Shown in pieces: positions 1 to 8,536 of a DNA stretch of 64,000 bases. The DNA lies in contig NZ_SIJC01000005.1 of assembly GCF_010078385.1 (NCBI RefSeq), positions 1 to 64,000 of the forward strand, read 5' to 3'. The translations under genes and the position numbers were made by a program. Under the pieces are notes generated by a model. It had not been told where the DNA came from, ran no database searches, and saw nothing but the letters and a program-made list of their open reading frames with translations. Numbering within the stretch: position 1 is the first letter of the stretch; each line of letters begins with the position of its first letter. The stretch is from Chengkuizengella sediminis (GTDB lineage: Bacteria; Bacillota; Bacilli; Paenibacillales; KCTC-33759).

Positions 1-166
1 TCTTTGTTACATGTTATATCCGGGTTCCCAAAAGTTTAAAACTTTTGAGCTATTTGTTTGGATTCCTGAAAATCTTTCAGGTCTCCTTAAGTTCACTCGT
101 TATTCAGTTTTCAAGGTGCAAATATTGATTTGTTGTTGTCGTTCATTTTTTGAGAGCGACCTGTTT
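1..166 (-). other. Leader region of a probable rRNA operon running out of the left edge
   Basis: Read on the minus strand, this stretch lies just downstream of two tandem strong promoters and contains CTTGAAAACT (plus 106-115), the boxA-like element found in Bacillus-type rRNA leaders and spacers. It also has a 7-bp hairpin (65-71 with 75-81) and a second AT-rich inverted repeat near 31-48. No open frame here is convincing. The 16S gene itself would lie beyond position 1, so the identity of the operon is an inference; a tRNA operon would be the alternative. Confidence 0.6.
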
Positions 167-196
167 ATCTTACAACAGATGCTTGTTTGTTGTCAA
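167..196 (-). promoter_or_regulatory. Strong sigma-A promoter, proximal of two rrn-type promoters
   Basis: On the minus strand, a perfect -35 TTGACA (plus 191-196) is followed by an 18-base spacer and a -10 TAAGAT (plus 167-172). It drives transcription leftwards out of the window into the boxA-bearing leader. Confidence 0.6.
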
Positions 197-243
197 GCAT
201 TTTCTTTTGTACAATTGTCGTCCGTTTCAGTGGCGACTTGAAT

Positions 244-273
244 AATATATCACATGCAAGAGCTTAATTGCAA
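244..273 (-). promoter_or_regulatory. Sigma-A promoter, distal of two rrn-type promoters
   Basis: On the minus strand, -35 TTGCAA (plus 268-273), an 18-base spacer and -10 TATATT (plus 244-249) lie about 77 bases upstream of the second promoter. Tandem promoters with this spacing are typical of rRNA operons in Bacillales. Confidence 0.5.
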
Positions 274-333
274 GCATTTTTTTAATCTTTTTTTCTATAT
301 GATAATATACTTTGTTATCACACATTTTTTATT

Positions 334-1158
334 TTACTTATTTAATCTCATCTCTAGATAAGCTACTCCCTGATACATTATCGTTGCAAAAATGGCAATA
401 ATAAATAAGCTGCCCATTACTAATGTGAAATTAAATACTTGAAATCCATAAATAATCAAATAACCCAGTCCTTGCTGAGAGACTAAGAACTCTCCAACGA
501 TAGATCCGATCCATGCTAATCCTACGTTTACCTTTAATGTTGATACTATGGTAGGAATGGAAGCCGGTAAAATGACCTTCAAAAATGTTTCACTTTTGCT
601 AGCACCAAAAATCTGCACCACTTTTATATAATTTGAATCAATTTCCTTAAAACTATTTAAAACTACTAAAGTTGTAATGATAACGGTGATAGCAAGCGTC
701 ATTGCAATGATCGATAAGTACCCTGGTCCTAATCCTACAATAAAAAGTGGACCTAAAGCTATTTTGGGCATACTATTCAATACAACTAAAAAGGGATCTA
801 GCACTTTTTCAAGAATTTTAGAGCTCCAAATTAAAATTGCTAACAAGGTGCCACATAAAGTTCCTAAAAAGAACCCTATCACTGTTTCAATTAATGTTGT
901 ACTTATATGAGGTAGTAAAGTTCCATCTATTAACTTCAAATATAATAGATTTAATATTTTACTAGGATAACTAAAAAGCAACACATCTACCCATTTTAAT
1001 CGCCCGGCAACTTCCCATAAACTAAAAAATGATAACAAAATAAACATTTGTATGACTATAATCATCCGCTTTTCTTTTTTTTGTTTTATGGAAAAATTAT
1101 TTTGAATCATATTTACAAGTGAACTTGGATCAGAATTCTTCTGTATCAAAGCGATCAC
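334..1158 (-). CDS. ABC transporter permease, nitrate/sulfonate/pyrimidine-importer type
   Basis: A 274-residue inner-membrane protein of the binding-protein-dependent permease family (SsuC/TauC/ThiX type). It has about six membrane segments, and the cytoplasmic loop region around residues 180-200 (VQIFGASKSETFLKVILPAS) carries the EAA-type signature that docks the ATPase. It starts with GTG, sharing GTGA with the stop codon of the upstream ATPase gene, so translation is probably coupled. It is the last gene of a three-gene importer operon read leftwards. Gene order and lengths are close to what I recall of B. subtilis YtlA-YtlC-YtlD. The substrate cannot be told from sequence; thiamine-precursor pyrimidines, sulfonates or similar small molecules are all possible. 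Confidence 0.8.
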   Translation of the reverse strand: MIALIQKNSDPSSLVNMIQNNFSIKQKKEKRMIIVIQMFILLSFFSLWEVAGRLKWVDVLLFSYPSKILNLLYLKLIDGTLLPHISTTLIETVIGFFLGTLCGTLLAILIWSSKILEKVLDPFLVVLNSMPKIALGPLFIVGLGPGYLSIIAMTLAITVIITTLVVLNSFKEIDSNYIKVVQIFGASKSETFLKVILPASIPTIVSTLKVNVGLAWIGSIVGEFLVSQQGLGYLIIYGFQVFNFTLVMGSLFIIAIFATIMYQGVAYLEMRLNK

Positions 1159-1931
1159 CCTTTATCCCCTATATTTTCTAACTCATGCCAAATTTCATTA
1201 AATAACCTTCTAAAGTCTTCTTCTTCTCTAGTTTGAAAAGGTAGCATATTTCTAAGTACATCTGGTATTTTAATAATGTTGTGAACCCTTCCTGGTTTTC
1301 GATTTAAAATTACAACTCTATCACTCATCGCTACAGCTTCAGAAATATCATGTGTCACTAATACAGCGGTTTTATTATGCGTTTTTAAGGTTTCAAAAAC
1401 TAAATCTTCTAGTTTTAATTTGGTTTGATAATCTAGAGCTGAGAATGGTTCGTCTAACAATAAGATATCTGGACGAGTTGCTAATGTTCTTACTAGTGCG
1501 ACTCTTTGTCTCATTCCACCAGATAACTGATCAGGATATAAATGAAAGGTATCTGACAACCCCATTTCATTTAATAAATACATCGTATGAGATTTAGTTT
1601 CAGAGTTTAATTTTTTCATGATATCTAAACCAACTAGAGCATTGTTTAATATCGTCCTCCAAGGAAACAAATAATCATGTTGAAGCATGTAACCTACTCT
1701 ATTTGAAGGACCTGATATTTTTTGATTAAAAATTGACACGCTGCCCTGAGAAGGTTTAATTAAACCTGCCAAAATGGATAAAATCGTTGTTTTCCCACAA
1801 CCACTAGGACCCACAAAACTTACAAACTCCCCTGGTTCAATTGATAGGTCAATATTTTCAATTGCTAAAAGTGCCTGTTGTTCAGAAACATACACATGTG
1901 AGACATCAGTTAAATTTACAGCGTGTTTCAT
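1155..1931 (-). CDS. ABC transporter ATP-binding protein of the same importer
   Basis: A 258-residue nucleotide-binding subunit that powers uptake. The Walker A motif GPSGCGKTT, the signature LSGGMRQR, the Walker B LLLDEPFSALD and the switch histidine in VTHDISEA are all present. I chose the ATG at 1931 (MKHAV) because GAGGG lies nine bases before it; an upstream in-frame start at 1979 would overlap the binding-protein gene by 32 bases without a good ribosome site. The stop overlaps the permease start. The family (SsuB/TauB/NrtD-like) matches the neighbouring NMT1-type binding protein. Confidence 0.85.
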   Translation of the reverse strand: MKHAVNLTDVSHVYVSEQQALLAIENIDLSIEPGEFVSFVGPSGCGKTTILSILAGLIKPSQGSVSIFNQKISGPSNRVGYMLQHDYLFPWRTILNNALVGLDIMKKLNSETKSHTMYLLNEMGLSDTFHLYPDQLSGGMRQRVALVRTLATRPDILLLDEPFSALDYQTKLKLEDLVFETLKTHNKTAVLVTHDISEAVAMSDRVVILNRKPGRVHNIIKIPDVLRNMLPFQTREEEDFRRLFNEIWHELENIGDKG

Positions 1932-1947
1932 TCTTCTCATCCCTCTA

Positions 1948-2955
1948 TTACTCTTGATTGTCAATTGCATTTTTAGCAAAAGAATTATTAACTAAAATTT
2001 GATGTGATGCTCTATCTTCAAGTTCCCCAGCTTCTATCATGACATCTAATAAGTTATTCCATTCATCTTCATCTACAATTGGATCTGTAGCATATGATCC
2101 TTGAACCCTATAACGATCAATGACTAATTCAATGATTTCCTCATCTATATCTTCAAAATATGGGGAGATTGCAGTTCTAATTTGTTCTATACTACTATTT
2201 TCCACCCACTTTTGAGCCCTATGAATTGCGTTCGTATATTTTTGTATTGCATCCTTGTTGTTTTTAATAAAACTATTCTTACTCATATAAACCGTATAAG
2301 GTAAATGTCCACTTTCGATACCAAAAGAAGCAACGACATATCCGATTCCTTCTTGTTCAAAAACGGTGGCAGTTGGTTCAAATAATTGAACAAAATCACC
2401 TGTTCCAGATGCAAATGCAGAAGCGATGTTAGCGAATTCAATGTTTTGAATTAACTCCATGTCATTGTGAGGATCTATACCTTGTTTCTTGAGGGTGAAT
2501 TCTCCTGCCATTTGAGGCATACCACCTATGCGTTGCCCTAAAAATGTATTCCCTTTAAGTAATTCCCAATCAAAGGAAGTGATCTCTTTCCTAGAAACTA
2601 AAAAGCTCCCATCCGTTTGCGTTAACTGGGCAAAATTTATCACAGGGTCATCTGCACCTTGTTGATATACATATATCGAGGTTTCAGAACCTACAAGAGC
2701 AATGTCTATCCCACCAGCAAGCAGAGTTGTCATCGTTTTATCTCCACCCCATGTTGTTGCAAGTTCAACTTCAAGTCCTTCCTCTTCAAAAAAACCTTGT
2801 GAAAGTGCAACATATTGAGGCGCATAAAAAATAGACCTTGTCACTTCTCCAACTCGCAGAGTAGTTACTTCCTTATCTTCTTTACTACATGCAGTTAATA
2901 TCGTTAAAAAAAACAACGAAAAAATAATCATAAAAACAATCAACTTTTTGCTCAC
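1948..2955 (-). CDS. Substrate-binding lipoprotein of the ABC importer (NMT1/THI5-like)
   Basis: A 335-residue membrane-anchored receptor. It begins MSKKLIVF, has a hydrophobic signal and the lipobox LTAC with Cys near residue 22, followed by a periplasmic-binding fold of the NMT1/SsuA-like type (GEVTRSIFYAPQYVALSQGFF, then an LLAGGIDIALVG ligand-pocket segment). I prefer the GTG start at 2955 because AAGGTG precedes it by six bases and it gives a normal lipoprotein leader. It is first in the operon, followed by the ATPase 16 bases later. No TPP or other riboswitch is evident in the short divergent gap upstream, so a thiamine-precursor role is not supported by regulation. Confidence 0.8.
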   Translation of the reverse strand: MSKKLIVFMIIFSLFFLTILTACSKEDKEVTTLRVGEVTRSIFYAPQYVALSQGFFEEEGLEVELATTWGGDKTMTTLLAGGIDIALVGSETSIYVYQQGADDPVINFAQLTQTDGSFLVSRKEITSFDWELLKGNTFLGQRIGGMPQMAGEFTLKKQGIDPHNDMELIQNIEFANIASAFASGTGDFVQLFEPTATVFEQEGIGYVVASFGIESGHLPYTVYMSKNSFIKNNKDAIQKYTNAIHRAQKWVENSSIEQIRTAISPYFEDIDEEIIELVIDRYRVQGSYATDPIVDEDEWNNLLDVMIEAGELEDRASHQILVNNSFAKNAIDNQE

Positions 2956-3141
2956 AAAATCACCTTCCATCAACACTATAAAGCATCTTATGCACTCGCC
3001 CAGAAAAAGGTTAAAGGTAAAGAAAAAAATGTGATTTTAAATAGAGGATGTGTTATGATAGTTTTCATATCTAAAAAAGTCAGAATTTTTATTCTTTTAA
3101 ATGGAATTATTTATATAAAGGAAAAGTTAGGAGGAGAGGAA

Positions 3142-3882
3142 ATGAATCAATCCGTTTTATTTGATCTTGATGATACTTTAATTCACTGTAATAAGTACTA
3201 TAAAGAAGTACTGGATACGTTTATCAAATTGCTTAATGAATGGTTTAGTGAACATGGCATAACAAATCAACAAATCAAAGCAAAACAATTAGAAATTGAC
3301 ATTCATTTGGTTGAAACTCATGGTTTCTCGGCAGAGCATTTCCCTCTATCATTAGTTAAAACCTATGAGTTTTTCAGTAAGCTTACTCTAAGAAAGTTGG
3401 ACGAAACTAGAATGGGGTTACTTAAAGAATTGGGAGAAACCGTATATAGTCAAGATGTAGAAGCATATCCGAATATGTATGAAACATTAGAGAAGTTAAG
3501 AAAAAGTGGACATCACCTTCATCTATATACTGGTGGTGAAGACGCAATTCAATATAAAAAAATTAATCATTTAGGTTTAGAGGATTTTTTTGCAGATCGT
3601 ATCTATATAACAAAACATAAAACAGTACATGCACTGAAAGAAATAGTAGACAAACAACAATTCAGCGTAAATGAAACTTGGATGATAGGTAATTCTTTAA
3701 GAACCGATGTTAAACCTAGTTTACAAATTGGGCTCAACACGATTCATATCCCTTGTGAAACTGAATGGAAATATAACATTGTTGAATTAAATATCAAGCC
3801 CAAAAATATATTCTACACATTAGATAGTTTAGATGAAGTTCCCGATTCCATCGATCAAGGAATCAAAAATAAATTGATTTAG
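3142..3882 (+). CDS. HAD-superfamily hydrolase
   Basis: A 246-residue cytoplasmic phosphatase-like protein. HAD motif I is LFDLDDTLI (nucleophile Asp and general acid Asp), motif II is the Thr of YTGG, and motif IV is GNSLRTDV with the magnesium-binding Asp. A helical cap domain of about 90 residues lies between motifs I and II. The start at 3142 follows TAGGAGGAGAGG with ideal spacing; a longer reading frame back to 3031 would add an unlikely hydrophobic leader. It is divergent from the ABC importer and stands alone. The substrate is unknown; HAD enzymes act on phosphosugars, nucleotides or small phosphate esters. Confidence 0.8.
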   Translation: MNQSVLFDLDDTLIHCNKYYKEVLDTFIKLLNEWFSEHGITNQQIKAKQLEIDIHLVETHGFSAEHFPLSLVKTYEFFSKLTLRKLDETRMGLLKELGETVYSQDVEAYPNMYETLEKLRKSGHHLHLYTGGEDAIQYKKINHLGLEDFFADRIYITKHKTVHALKEIVDKQQFSVNETWMIGNSLRTDVKPSLQIGLNTIHIPCETEWKYNIVELNIKPKNIFYTLDSLDEVPDSIDQGIKNKLI

Positions 3883-3932
3883 GATAACTGTAAGATAATT
3901 CAAATAAAATATAAACTCACTTTTTCAATGTA

Positions 3933-5822
3933 TCAAATTTCACTCTTTATATACTTTTTATAGTAATGACTTAATGTTATTAATGGAAATATATGATTGT
4001 AACTATGATAATAAATATATGATAAATCTGGAAATCCGGCACCAGTTGGATAATCCAGGTTTTTTTTGTTTACTACTATAAATTGAATCCCTCGTTTCAT
4101 TTCTTTTGTAGGCTGATCCTCTATAGCAATTAAAGCGTCCATTACCCAAGCTGACTGAGTTGTTATACTAAAACTAAGTCTCACATACTTTTTCAAAATG
4201 TTACTTGAACACGATTCCCCCCATCCCCCATCATTATTTTGGATTGAATACAACCAACGTTTTGCCTTTTGTATGACTGGGTCTTCAACTTCTACTCCAA
4301 CAGCTAATAATCCTGTTACAGCAGCCCAAGTACCATAAATGTAACAAATACCCCATTTTCCGTTCCATGATCCATCAGATTCTTGATTTCTTTTTAACCA
4401 ATTTATGGCTGATTTTACTTGTGGATGATCTTTTTTTAATTTTGCATAATTCCCAAGTAACTCTAGAGTTCTTCCAGTTAAATCTGCACTGGAAGCGTCC
4501 AATGCCCCATCTTCCACATGATCAACCGGCAATATAGTAAATATTTTTTTATCTACATTTTTCTCAAATGCAGCCCATCCGCCGTCATCATTTTGCATAG
4601 AAAGAATCCAATTTAAACCACGATTCCAAGCTTGAAGAATTTTTTTATCATGTTTTGTTGTTTCATACATCGCTCTTAATACAGCAGTTGTATCATCAAT
4701 GTCTGGATTTTTCGTATTTCCCTCAGTAAATCCCCAACCTCCAGATTTTCCATCTGGATTATGAATCGCCCAATCACTCTTTATACGTTGTTGTTGACCC
4801 TCTAAGTAATGGATTGAGCTTTTTATACTAGAATCTTCAAAAGCAACTCCTGCTTCTTGCAAGCTATAGGATATTAGCGCAGTATCCCAAATTTGAGAAG
4901 GTGAATTTTCCACATGTTTTAGACCATTGAAATCACATGTATATGTTTTTAATGAGTTAATTGCATTGTTTATCATTGAATGTGACTGATTATAACCAAG
5001 TGCTAAGAAGCTATAAATCATTAAACAAGTAGCACTCGTATAATTGTATAAAGTACCATCTGACTCTAATCTTTGTAACATAAACTTTTTAGTTTTTTTA
5101 TAAGCTCTATTTTTAAGCAGACAAGAAATATTATATTGCTTTTTAACCTCTTCTTCGATGTAATTTCTAAAAGAGATGACGTCTTCGTGTTCAGTTGGAG
5201 ACCTTTGTATATCAACGGAAGTCGAAGAAGGCATTAAATGAGATATATCTGGCGTATATTCCGTTTGTATAGAATAATTTAAATTACCTGCAATCATTAT
5301 TGGTGCAAAATGTACTCTTGCATAACAGCTTAAATCAAAAAAATTCAATGGAAATTTTGTTGGAAGTAATATGAAAGTGATTGGGATTGGAAAAGGTTTT
5401 GGCCAAGGATATTGCCCATTTACTGCTAGTAATGCTTTAACCAGAAAATGAGTATTCCTCAATCCGCCCATAGAGAGGATTTGCTTTTCTGCTTTTTTCA
5501 TATTTGGATCGGTTTTCTTAAAGTAACCTGAAAAAAGCAAAGCATTGTAAGCTGAAACAGAAGCAGTAATATTTCCTGGGGTTTCATCTTTATAATGCTT
5601 CCATGCTCCGTTACTTTCTTGTTTATCTACTATATATTCAGTCACTGCACGTATAAACTTTTCGTCTTGATGCTGGATTGCTCGCATGGTCATAATCATA
5701 AATGCATCAAACATCACACCATCTTGAAAACAGTAATGCCATGCGCCATTTGGAGATTGCTTTTCCTTTAAGCTTTCTGTACGACTTTTTATTTCTTGAA
5801 TGATTTTACTTTCTGTAATCAA
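3933..5822 (-). CDS. sqhC: Squalene-hopene cyclase family protein, probable sporulenol synthase
   Basis: A 629-residue class II terpene cyclase. The catalytic DXDD motif is D374-I-D376-D377, the same numbering as in classic squalene-hopene cyclase, and several QW repeats are visible (QNDDGGWAAFE, QESDGSWNGKW, QNNDGGWGES). Length and motif spacing are close to B. subtilis SqhC (about 632 residues), which cyclises tetraprenyl-beta-curcumene to sporulenol in the spore envelope; a hopene synthase is the alternative. Enzymes of this class are monotopic membrane proteins. Translation starts at TTG with AAAGGA upstream, and the ribosome site touches the end of a 19-bp hairpin. The tetraprenyl-beta-curcumene synthase gene is not in the window. 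Confidence 0.8.
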   Translation of the reverse strand: MITESKIIQEIKSRTESLKEKQSPNGAWHYCFQDGVMFDAFMIMTMRAIQHQDEKFIRAVTEYIVDKQESNGAWKHYKDETPGNITASVSAYNALLFSGYFKKTDPNMKKAEKQILSMGGLRNTHFLVKALLAVNGQYPWPKPFPIPITFILLPTKFPLNFFDLSCYARVHFAPIMIAGNLNYSIQTEYTPDISHLMPSSTSVDIQRSPTEHEDVISFRNYIEEEVKKQYNISCLLKNRAYKKTKKFMLQRLESDGTLYNYTSATCLMIYSFLALGYNQSHSMINNAINSLKTYTCDFNGLKHVENSPSQIWDTALISYSLQEAGVAFEDSSIKSSIHYLEGQQQRIKSDWAIHNPDGKSGGWGFTEGNTKNPDIDDTTAVLRAMYETTKHDKKILQAWNRGLNWILSMQNDDGGWAAFEKNVDKKIFTILPVDHVEDGALDASSADLTGRTLELLGNYAKLKKDHPQVKSAINWLKRNQESDGSWNGKWGICYIYGTWAAVTGLLAVGVEVEDPVIQKAKRWLYSIQNNDGGWGESCSSNILKKYVRLSFSITTQSAWVMDALIAIEDQPTKEMKRGIQFIVVNKKNLDYPTGAGFPDLSYIYYHSYNHIFPLITLSHYYKKYIKSEI

Positions 5823-5834
5823 AGTTGATCATTC

Positions 5835-5877
5835 CTTTTTAAGTGGGTTAATAATATGTATTAATCCACTTAAAAAG
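5835..5877 (-). promoter_or_regulatory. 19-bp hairpin covering the start region of the cyclase gene
   Basis: Arms 5835-5853 and 5859-5877 pair over 19 bases with one G-U pair and a 5-base loop. On the minus-strand RNA the 3' arm ends AAAAAG and runs straight into GAAUGAUCAAC before the UUG start, so folding would cover part of the Shine-Dalgarno. There is no T tract after it, so it is not an ordinary terminator of the upstream hydrolase gene. It could be a translation-control hairpin, an mRNA stabiliser or a DNA operator. Confidence 0.55.
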
Positions 5878-5897
5878 CTATTCATTTCTTCACTAAT

Positions 5898-6656
5898 TCA
5901 TTTTAATAAATCTGGTTTATAACGTTTGGCTAACAAGCGATGTGCTTGTTCTATTTCGATATCTTGAACTAACAATTCCTCTACACTTTTCTGACCAATC
6001 ACCAGTCTTTCACCAGAAGGGGAAATTAATGATGATGTACTTTTCTGATTTTCAATCGCATAATTAACACTCGCATAAAAAATATTATTTTCAAGACTCC
6101 TGCATGCCATGGCTTTATCAACAAATTCAGGATTGTGTTCGTTGCCAGTAAACCGAGGATGAAACACGATGCTCGCTCCACGCACAGCTGCCCACCTCAC
6201 TGTTTCTGGATATCTCAGACCCTCATGACAAATGGAAATTCCAAATTTAACATGATTAATCTCAAATAGATGTCTTCCATCACCTGGGACATAACCAAAA
6301 AAATCTTCATCTGGATCAATTTGATTTTTTGTTTGATAACCTAAAACTTTACCTTTTTGATCTATTACAAATGCAACTAAATGAAGACCAAGATCGTCTT
6401 TCCATTCCATTGGTAATATGATGGATATTTTAAACTCTTTTGCTAACTCAGAAACTTCTTCTATAGCAGATGATTGAAATTCGTGGTCATATTCAGCAAC
6501 TTCATACCCTACTCCTCGCAAACCAGGAATAATAGATTCTGGAAAACAAACAAGTTCACATTGATTAAGGTGTGCTTGTTTTATCATTTGTTTCACAATT
6601 TCTAATCCTTCAATTGCAGACTGGGGAAATCTTGTTTGAGCTAATCCGATTCTCAT
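5898..6656 (-). CDS. Carbon-nitrogen hydrolase (nitrilase superfamily)
   Basis: A 252-residue amidohydrolase of the nitrilase/omega-amidase fold. The Glu-Lys-Cys triad is readable as Glu in CFPESII, Lys in YQTKNQI and Cys in ISICHEG, the last slightly different from the usual ICYD/E. Members hydrolyse omega-amides, carbamoyl groups or nitriles in the cytoplasm. The start at 6656 follows TAGGAGGTATACC; a GTG 21 bases upstream would place the ribosome site inside the coding region. It lies upstream of the cyclase gene in the same direction, separated by the large hairpin, so co-transcription is possible. The substrate is not predictable. Confidence 0.8.
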   Translation of the reverse strand: MRIGLAQTRFPQSAIEGLEIVKQMIKQAHLNQCELVCFPESIIPGLRGVGYEVAEYDHEFQSSAIEEVSELAKEFKISIILPMEWKDDLGLHLVAFVIDQKGKVLGYQTKNQIDPDEDFFGYVPGDGRHLFEINHVKFGISICHEGLRYPETVRWAAVRGASIVFHPRFTGNEHNPEFVDKAMACRSLENNIFYASVNYAIENQKSTSSLISPSGERLVIGQKSVEELLVQDIEIEQAHRLLAKRYKPDLLK

Positions 6657-6706
6657 GGTATACCTCCTATTATTCACCTATAAAATTTAGTTTTCTATAG
6701 TAATGT

Positions 6707-6735
6707 ATTATACTAGATTTACCAAAAATCTACAT
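6707..6735 (-). promoter_or_regulatory. Possible promoter for the nitrilase-family gene
   Basis: A perfect -10 TATAAT reads on the minus strand at plus 6707-6712. The -35 region is weak. A small inverted repeat, AGATTT with AAATCT, lies just upstream and could bind a regulator. Confidence 0.35.
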
Positions 6736-6916
6736 TGTTGAATTACAAAAGACATCAAATAATCAGATTCTATAAAATACTCGTGTTTTACAAAGCTATA
6801 CTCATGGTATAGGATAATATATAAATGTCTAATCACCCCAAAAAATACTGATTATGTTTTTGTTCAATTAAATAAATATATCTTCTTAATTGGATACAAA
6901 GAAAGGAGCAGCACAA

Positions 6917-7294
6917 ATGGGCTTAGTAAAAAAACTTCTCATTAAAAATGGTTTTCATGCATCCATTATCAACGCACCAGAATCATTCTCTCTGCCTGCT
7001 GATGAACTCCCATCAGATGTAGAGATTTCGAATCACCTTGATGGTGAATTTGATTTTATATTGTTATTTGCACACAATCAGAAGGAATTAAAAGAATATA
7101 CACCAGAAATAATCTCTCAATTAAAGAAAGATGCTTTATTTTGGGTTGCTTATCCCAAAAAAAGCTCTAAGATTAATTCTGATATCACACGTGACACGGG
7201 TTGGGAAAGTTTAAAAGAATTAGGATACCAAGGTGTTTCCCTTATTTCTATAGATCAAACCTGGTCTGCTTTTAGATTACGGAATAAAGGGTAA
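6917..7294 (+). CDS. DUF3052-type small protein
   Basis: A 125-residue soluble protein resembling the DUF3052 family: an N-terminal KLLIKNGFHASIINAP segment, a middle DFILLFAHNQKEL strand-helix, the conserved WVAYPKKSS motif, and a terminal DQTWSAFRLR. Family members are small actinobacterial and bacillar proteins of unknown biochemical role. The ATG at 6917 is chosen because GAAAGGAG lies eight bases before it; an upstream TTG at 6890 would include this ribosome site. It is a single gene convergent with the membrane-protein array that follows. Confidence 0.65.
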   Translation: MGLVKKLLIKNGFHASIINAPESFSLPADELPSDVEISNHLDGEFDFILLFAHNQKELKEYTPEIISQLKKDALFWVAYPKKSSKINSDITRDTGWESLKELGYQGVSLISIDQTWSAFRLRNKG

Positions 7295-7431
7295 GAAATT
7301 AAATCCTTAGAAATACGTGCTCTAGGTGTTTGTTTGATTGTAGCATCCCAATTATATTATTTAACGTCTTCCTATAAAACATTACCATTTTCTTTTCTAT
7401 ATACCGTACTTTCTAATTAACCAATAACAAG

Positions 7432-7460
7432 AAAAAAAGATCGACTCTATAGGTCGATCT
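7432..7460 (-). terminator. Rho-independent terminator for the small membrane-protein gene
   Basis: On the minus strand, AGATCGAC and its partner (plus 7453-7460 with 7438-7445) form an 8-bp stem with a 7-base loop, followed by seven T residues. It ends transcription from the gene at 7543. Confidence 0.7.
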
Positions 7461-7542
7461 ATTTGACGTTCAAAAATAAATTGGATACTATTACTTTCTC
7501 ACTTATTATCTTATAGTCCCTTATGCTAGTAAATCATCGCTT

Positions 7543-7929
7543 CTACCTTCCTAATAATGCTAGAACTATAATTATTGGAATAGCGGTTAAACAAAGGGCC
7601 ACACCTATAGAGAGATAGAGCATTAATTTCCTTTTGTATGGGTCATCTTTAACATGTATATAACCACCAATCATAAATAATGGTACACCCAAAATACCAG
7701 GTAGAGCAAGAATCTCAATAATATCTATATAGATTGAGAATAATTCCAACTCTGATGTGAATCTGAAAACACCCGAAAAAAATGCGGAAGACGAAATTAA
7801 GAATAAACTTAATAGCATAGTTTTATTATATTTATGAGTATTTTTCAAACAAAAAATTACGATTCCTATAGCACTACCCCATGAAACAAGTAGATATATC
7901 GGTAAAGGCATACTATTAACTGGTATCAT
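7543..7929 (-). CDS. Small four-helix membrane protein, first of three paralogues; putative immunity protein
   Basis: A 128-residue, very hydrophobic protein with about four membrane segments and a conserved KDDPYKRKLM cytoplasmic turn. It is clearly a paralogue of the protein at 8127 (shared PVYLL-W-GSA, HKYNK-MLL, SELELF and KDDPY) and of the truncated copy at 10520. I do not recognise the family. Its position in a run of broken RHS-toxin pieces, directly behind a short reading frame ending LKRRFLG, suggests it protects against a membrane-acting toxin module, but no known immunity motif is seen. A strong GAGGAG ribosome site precedes the ATG. Confidence 0.6.
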   Translation of the reverse strand: MIPVNSMPLPIYLLVSWGSAIGIVIFCLKNTHKYNKTMLLSLFLISSSAFFSGVFRFTSELELFSIYIDIIEILALPGILGVPLFMIGGYIHVKDDPYKRKLMLYLSIGVALCLTAIPIIIVLALLGR

Positions 7930-7946
7930 TCACACATCGCTCCTCA

Positions 7947-8063
7947 TTAACCCAAAAATCTACGTTTAAGCCAACAACTACCTAGACCTATAATCGTTGC
8001 TGTTCCTACCCCTCCATTAATGACCAATAAGAAGGAAAAGAGACCGATCCAAATAGAAGATCT
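7947..8063 (-). pseudogene. Tail fragment of a displaced toxin module
   Basis: The minus strand reads, without a usable start, WIGLFSFLLVINGG, then GTATIIGLGSCWLKRRFLG and a stop, 17 bases before the start of the small membrane-protein gene. A similar tail ending CLKRRFFG precedes the paralogue at 8127. The nearly identical tail followed by an immunity-like gene is what is left when the C-terminal end of an RHS toxin is copied along with its immunity gene. Its hydrophobic, Gly-rich character suggests a membrane toxin. It could also be a short functional peptide gene, but I see no ribosome site. Confidence 0.45.
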
Positions 8064-8126
8064 CTAAAATAGTTGATTGATTAGTCAATGATAATATCTC
8101 ATTTATTATCATTATCCCAAAACTGA

Positions 8127-8519
8127 TCACAACAAACCCATTAACGCTAGAACAATAATTATTGCAAGAACAAAGAAACCAAAAATCACCAATCCTGAGC
8201 CAAATATTACTAACTTCTTTCTGTACGGGTCATCCTTCGCTTGAATATAACTACCAATCAAAAGAAGTGGTGAACCCAATATTATCCCAAGTAGGGGAAG
8301 AATTTCAATGATACCTATATACTTTTGGAATAATTCCAACTCTGACGAGAGTCTGAACAGACCAGCAAAGAATGCGGAAAACGAAACTAATAATATACCT
8401 AGCAACATAAATTTATTGTATTTATGAATATTGCTCAAACAAAGAATTAATGATCCGGCAGCGCTACCCCATGCAATAAGTAAATATACAGGTAGGGAGA
8501 AACTATCAACTGGTATCAT
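8127..8519 (-). CDS. Small four-helix membrane protein, second paralogue; putative immunity protein
   Basis: A 130-residue integral membrane protein sharing length, topology and most motifs with the neighbour at 7543. Differences are spread along the protein, so the duplication is not recent. The upstream bases are also shared (AAATCTACGTTTAAG occurs before both genes), so the duplicated unit includes the end of the preceding toxin fragment. Function is inferred only from context: a cognate or spare immunity gene of the RHS system. Confidence 0.6.
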   Translation of the reverse strand: MIPVDSFSLPVYLLIAWGSAAGSLILCLSNIHKYNKFMLLGILLVSFSAFFAGLFRLSSELELFQKYIGIIEILPLLGIILGSPLLLIGSYIQAKDDPYRKKLVIFGSGLVIFGFFVLAIIIVLALMGLL

Positions 8520-8536
8520 TTACACATCACCCCTAT

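Noticed and set aside
2956-3141. TPP or other riboswitch controlling the NMT1-type ABC importer.
   Set aside because: The divergent gap is too short and lacks the conserved CUGAGA-type core or any strong folded element.
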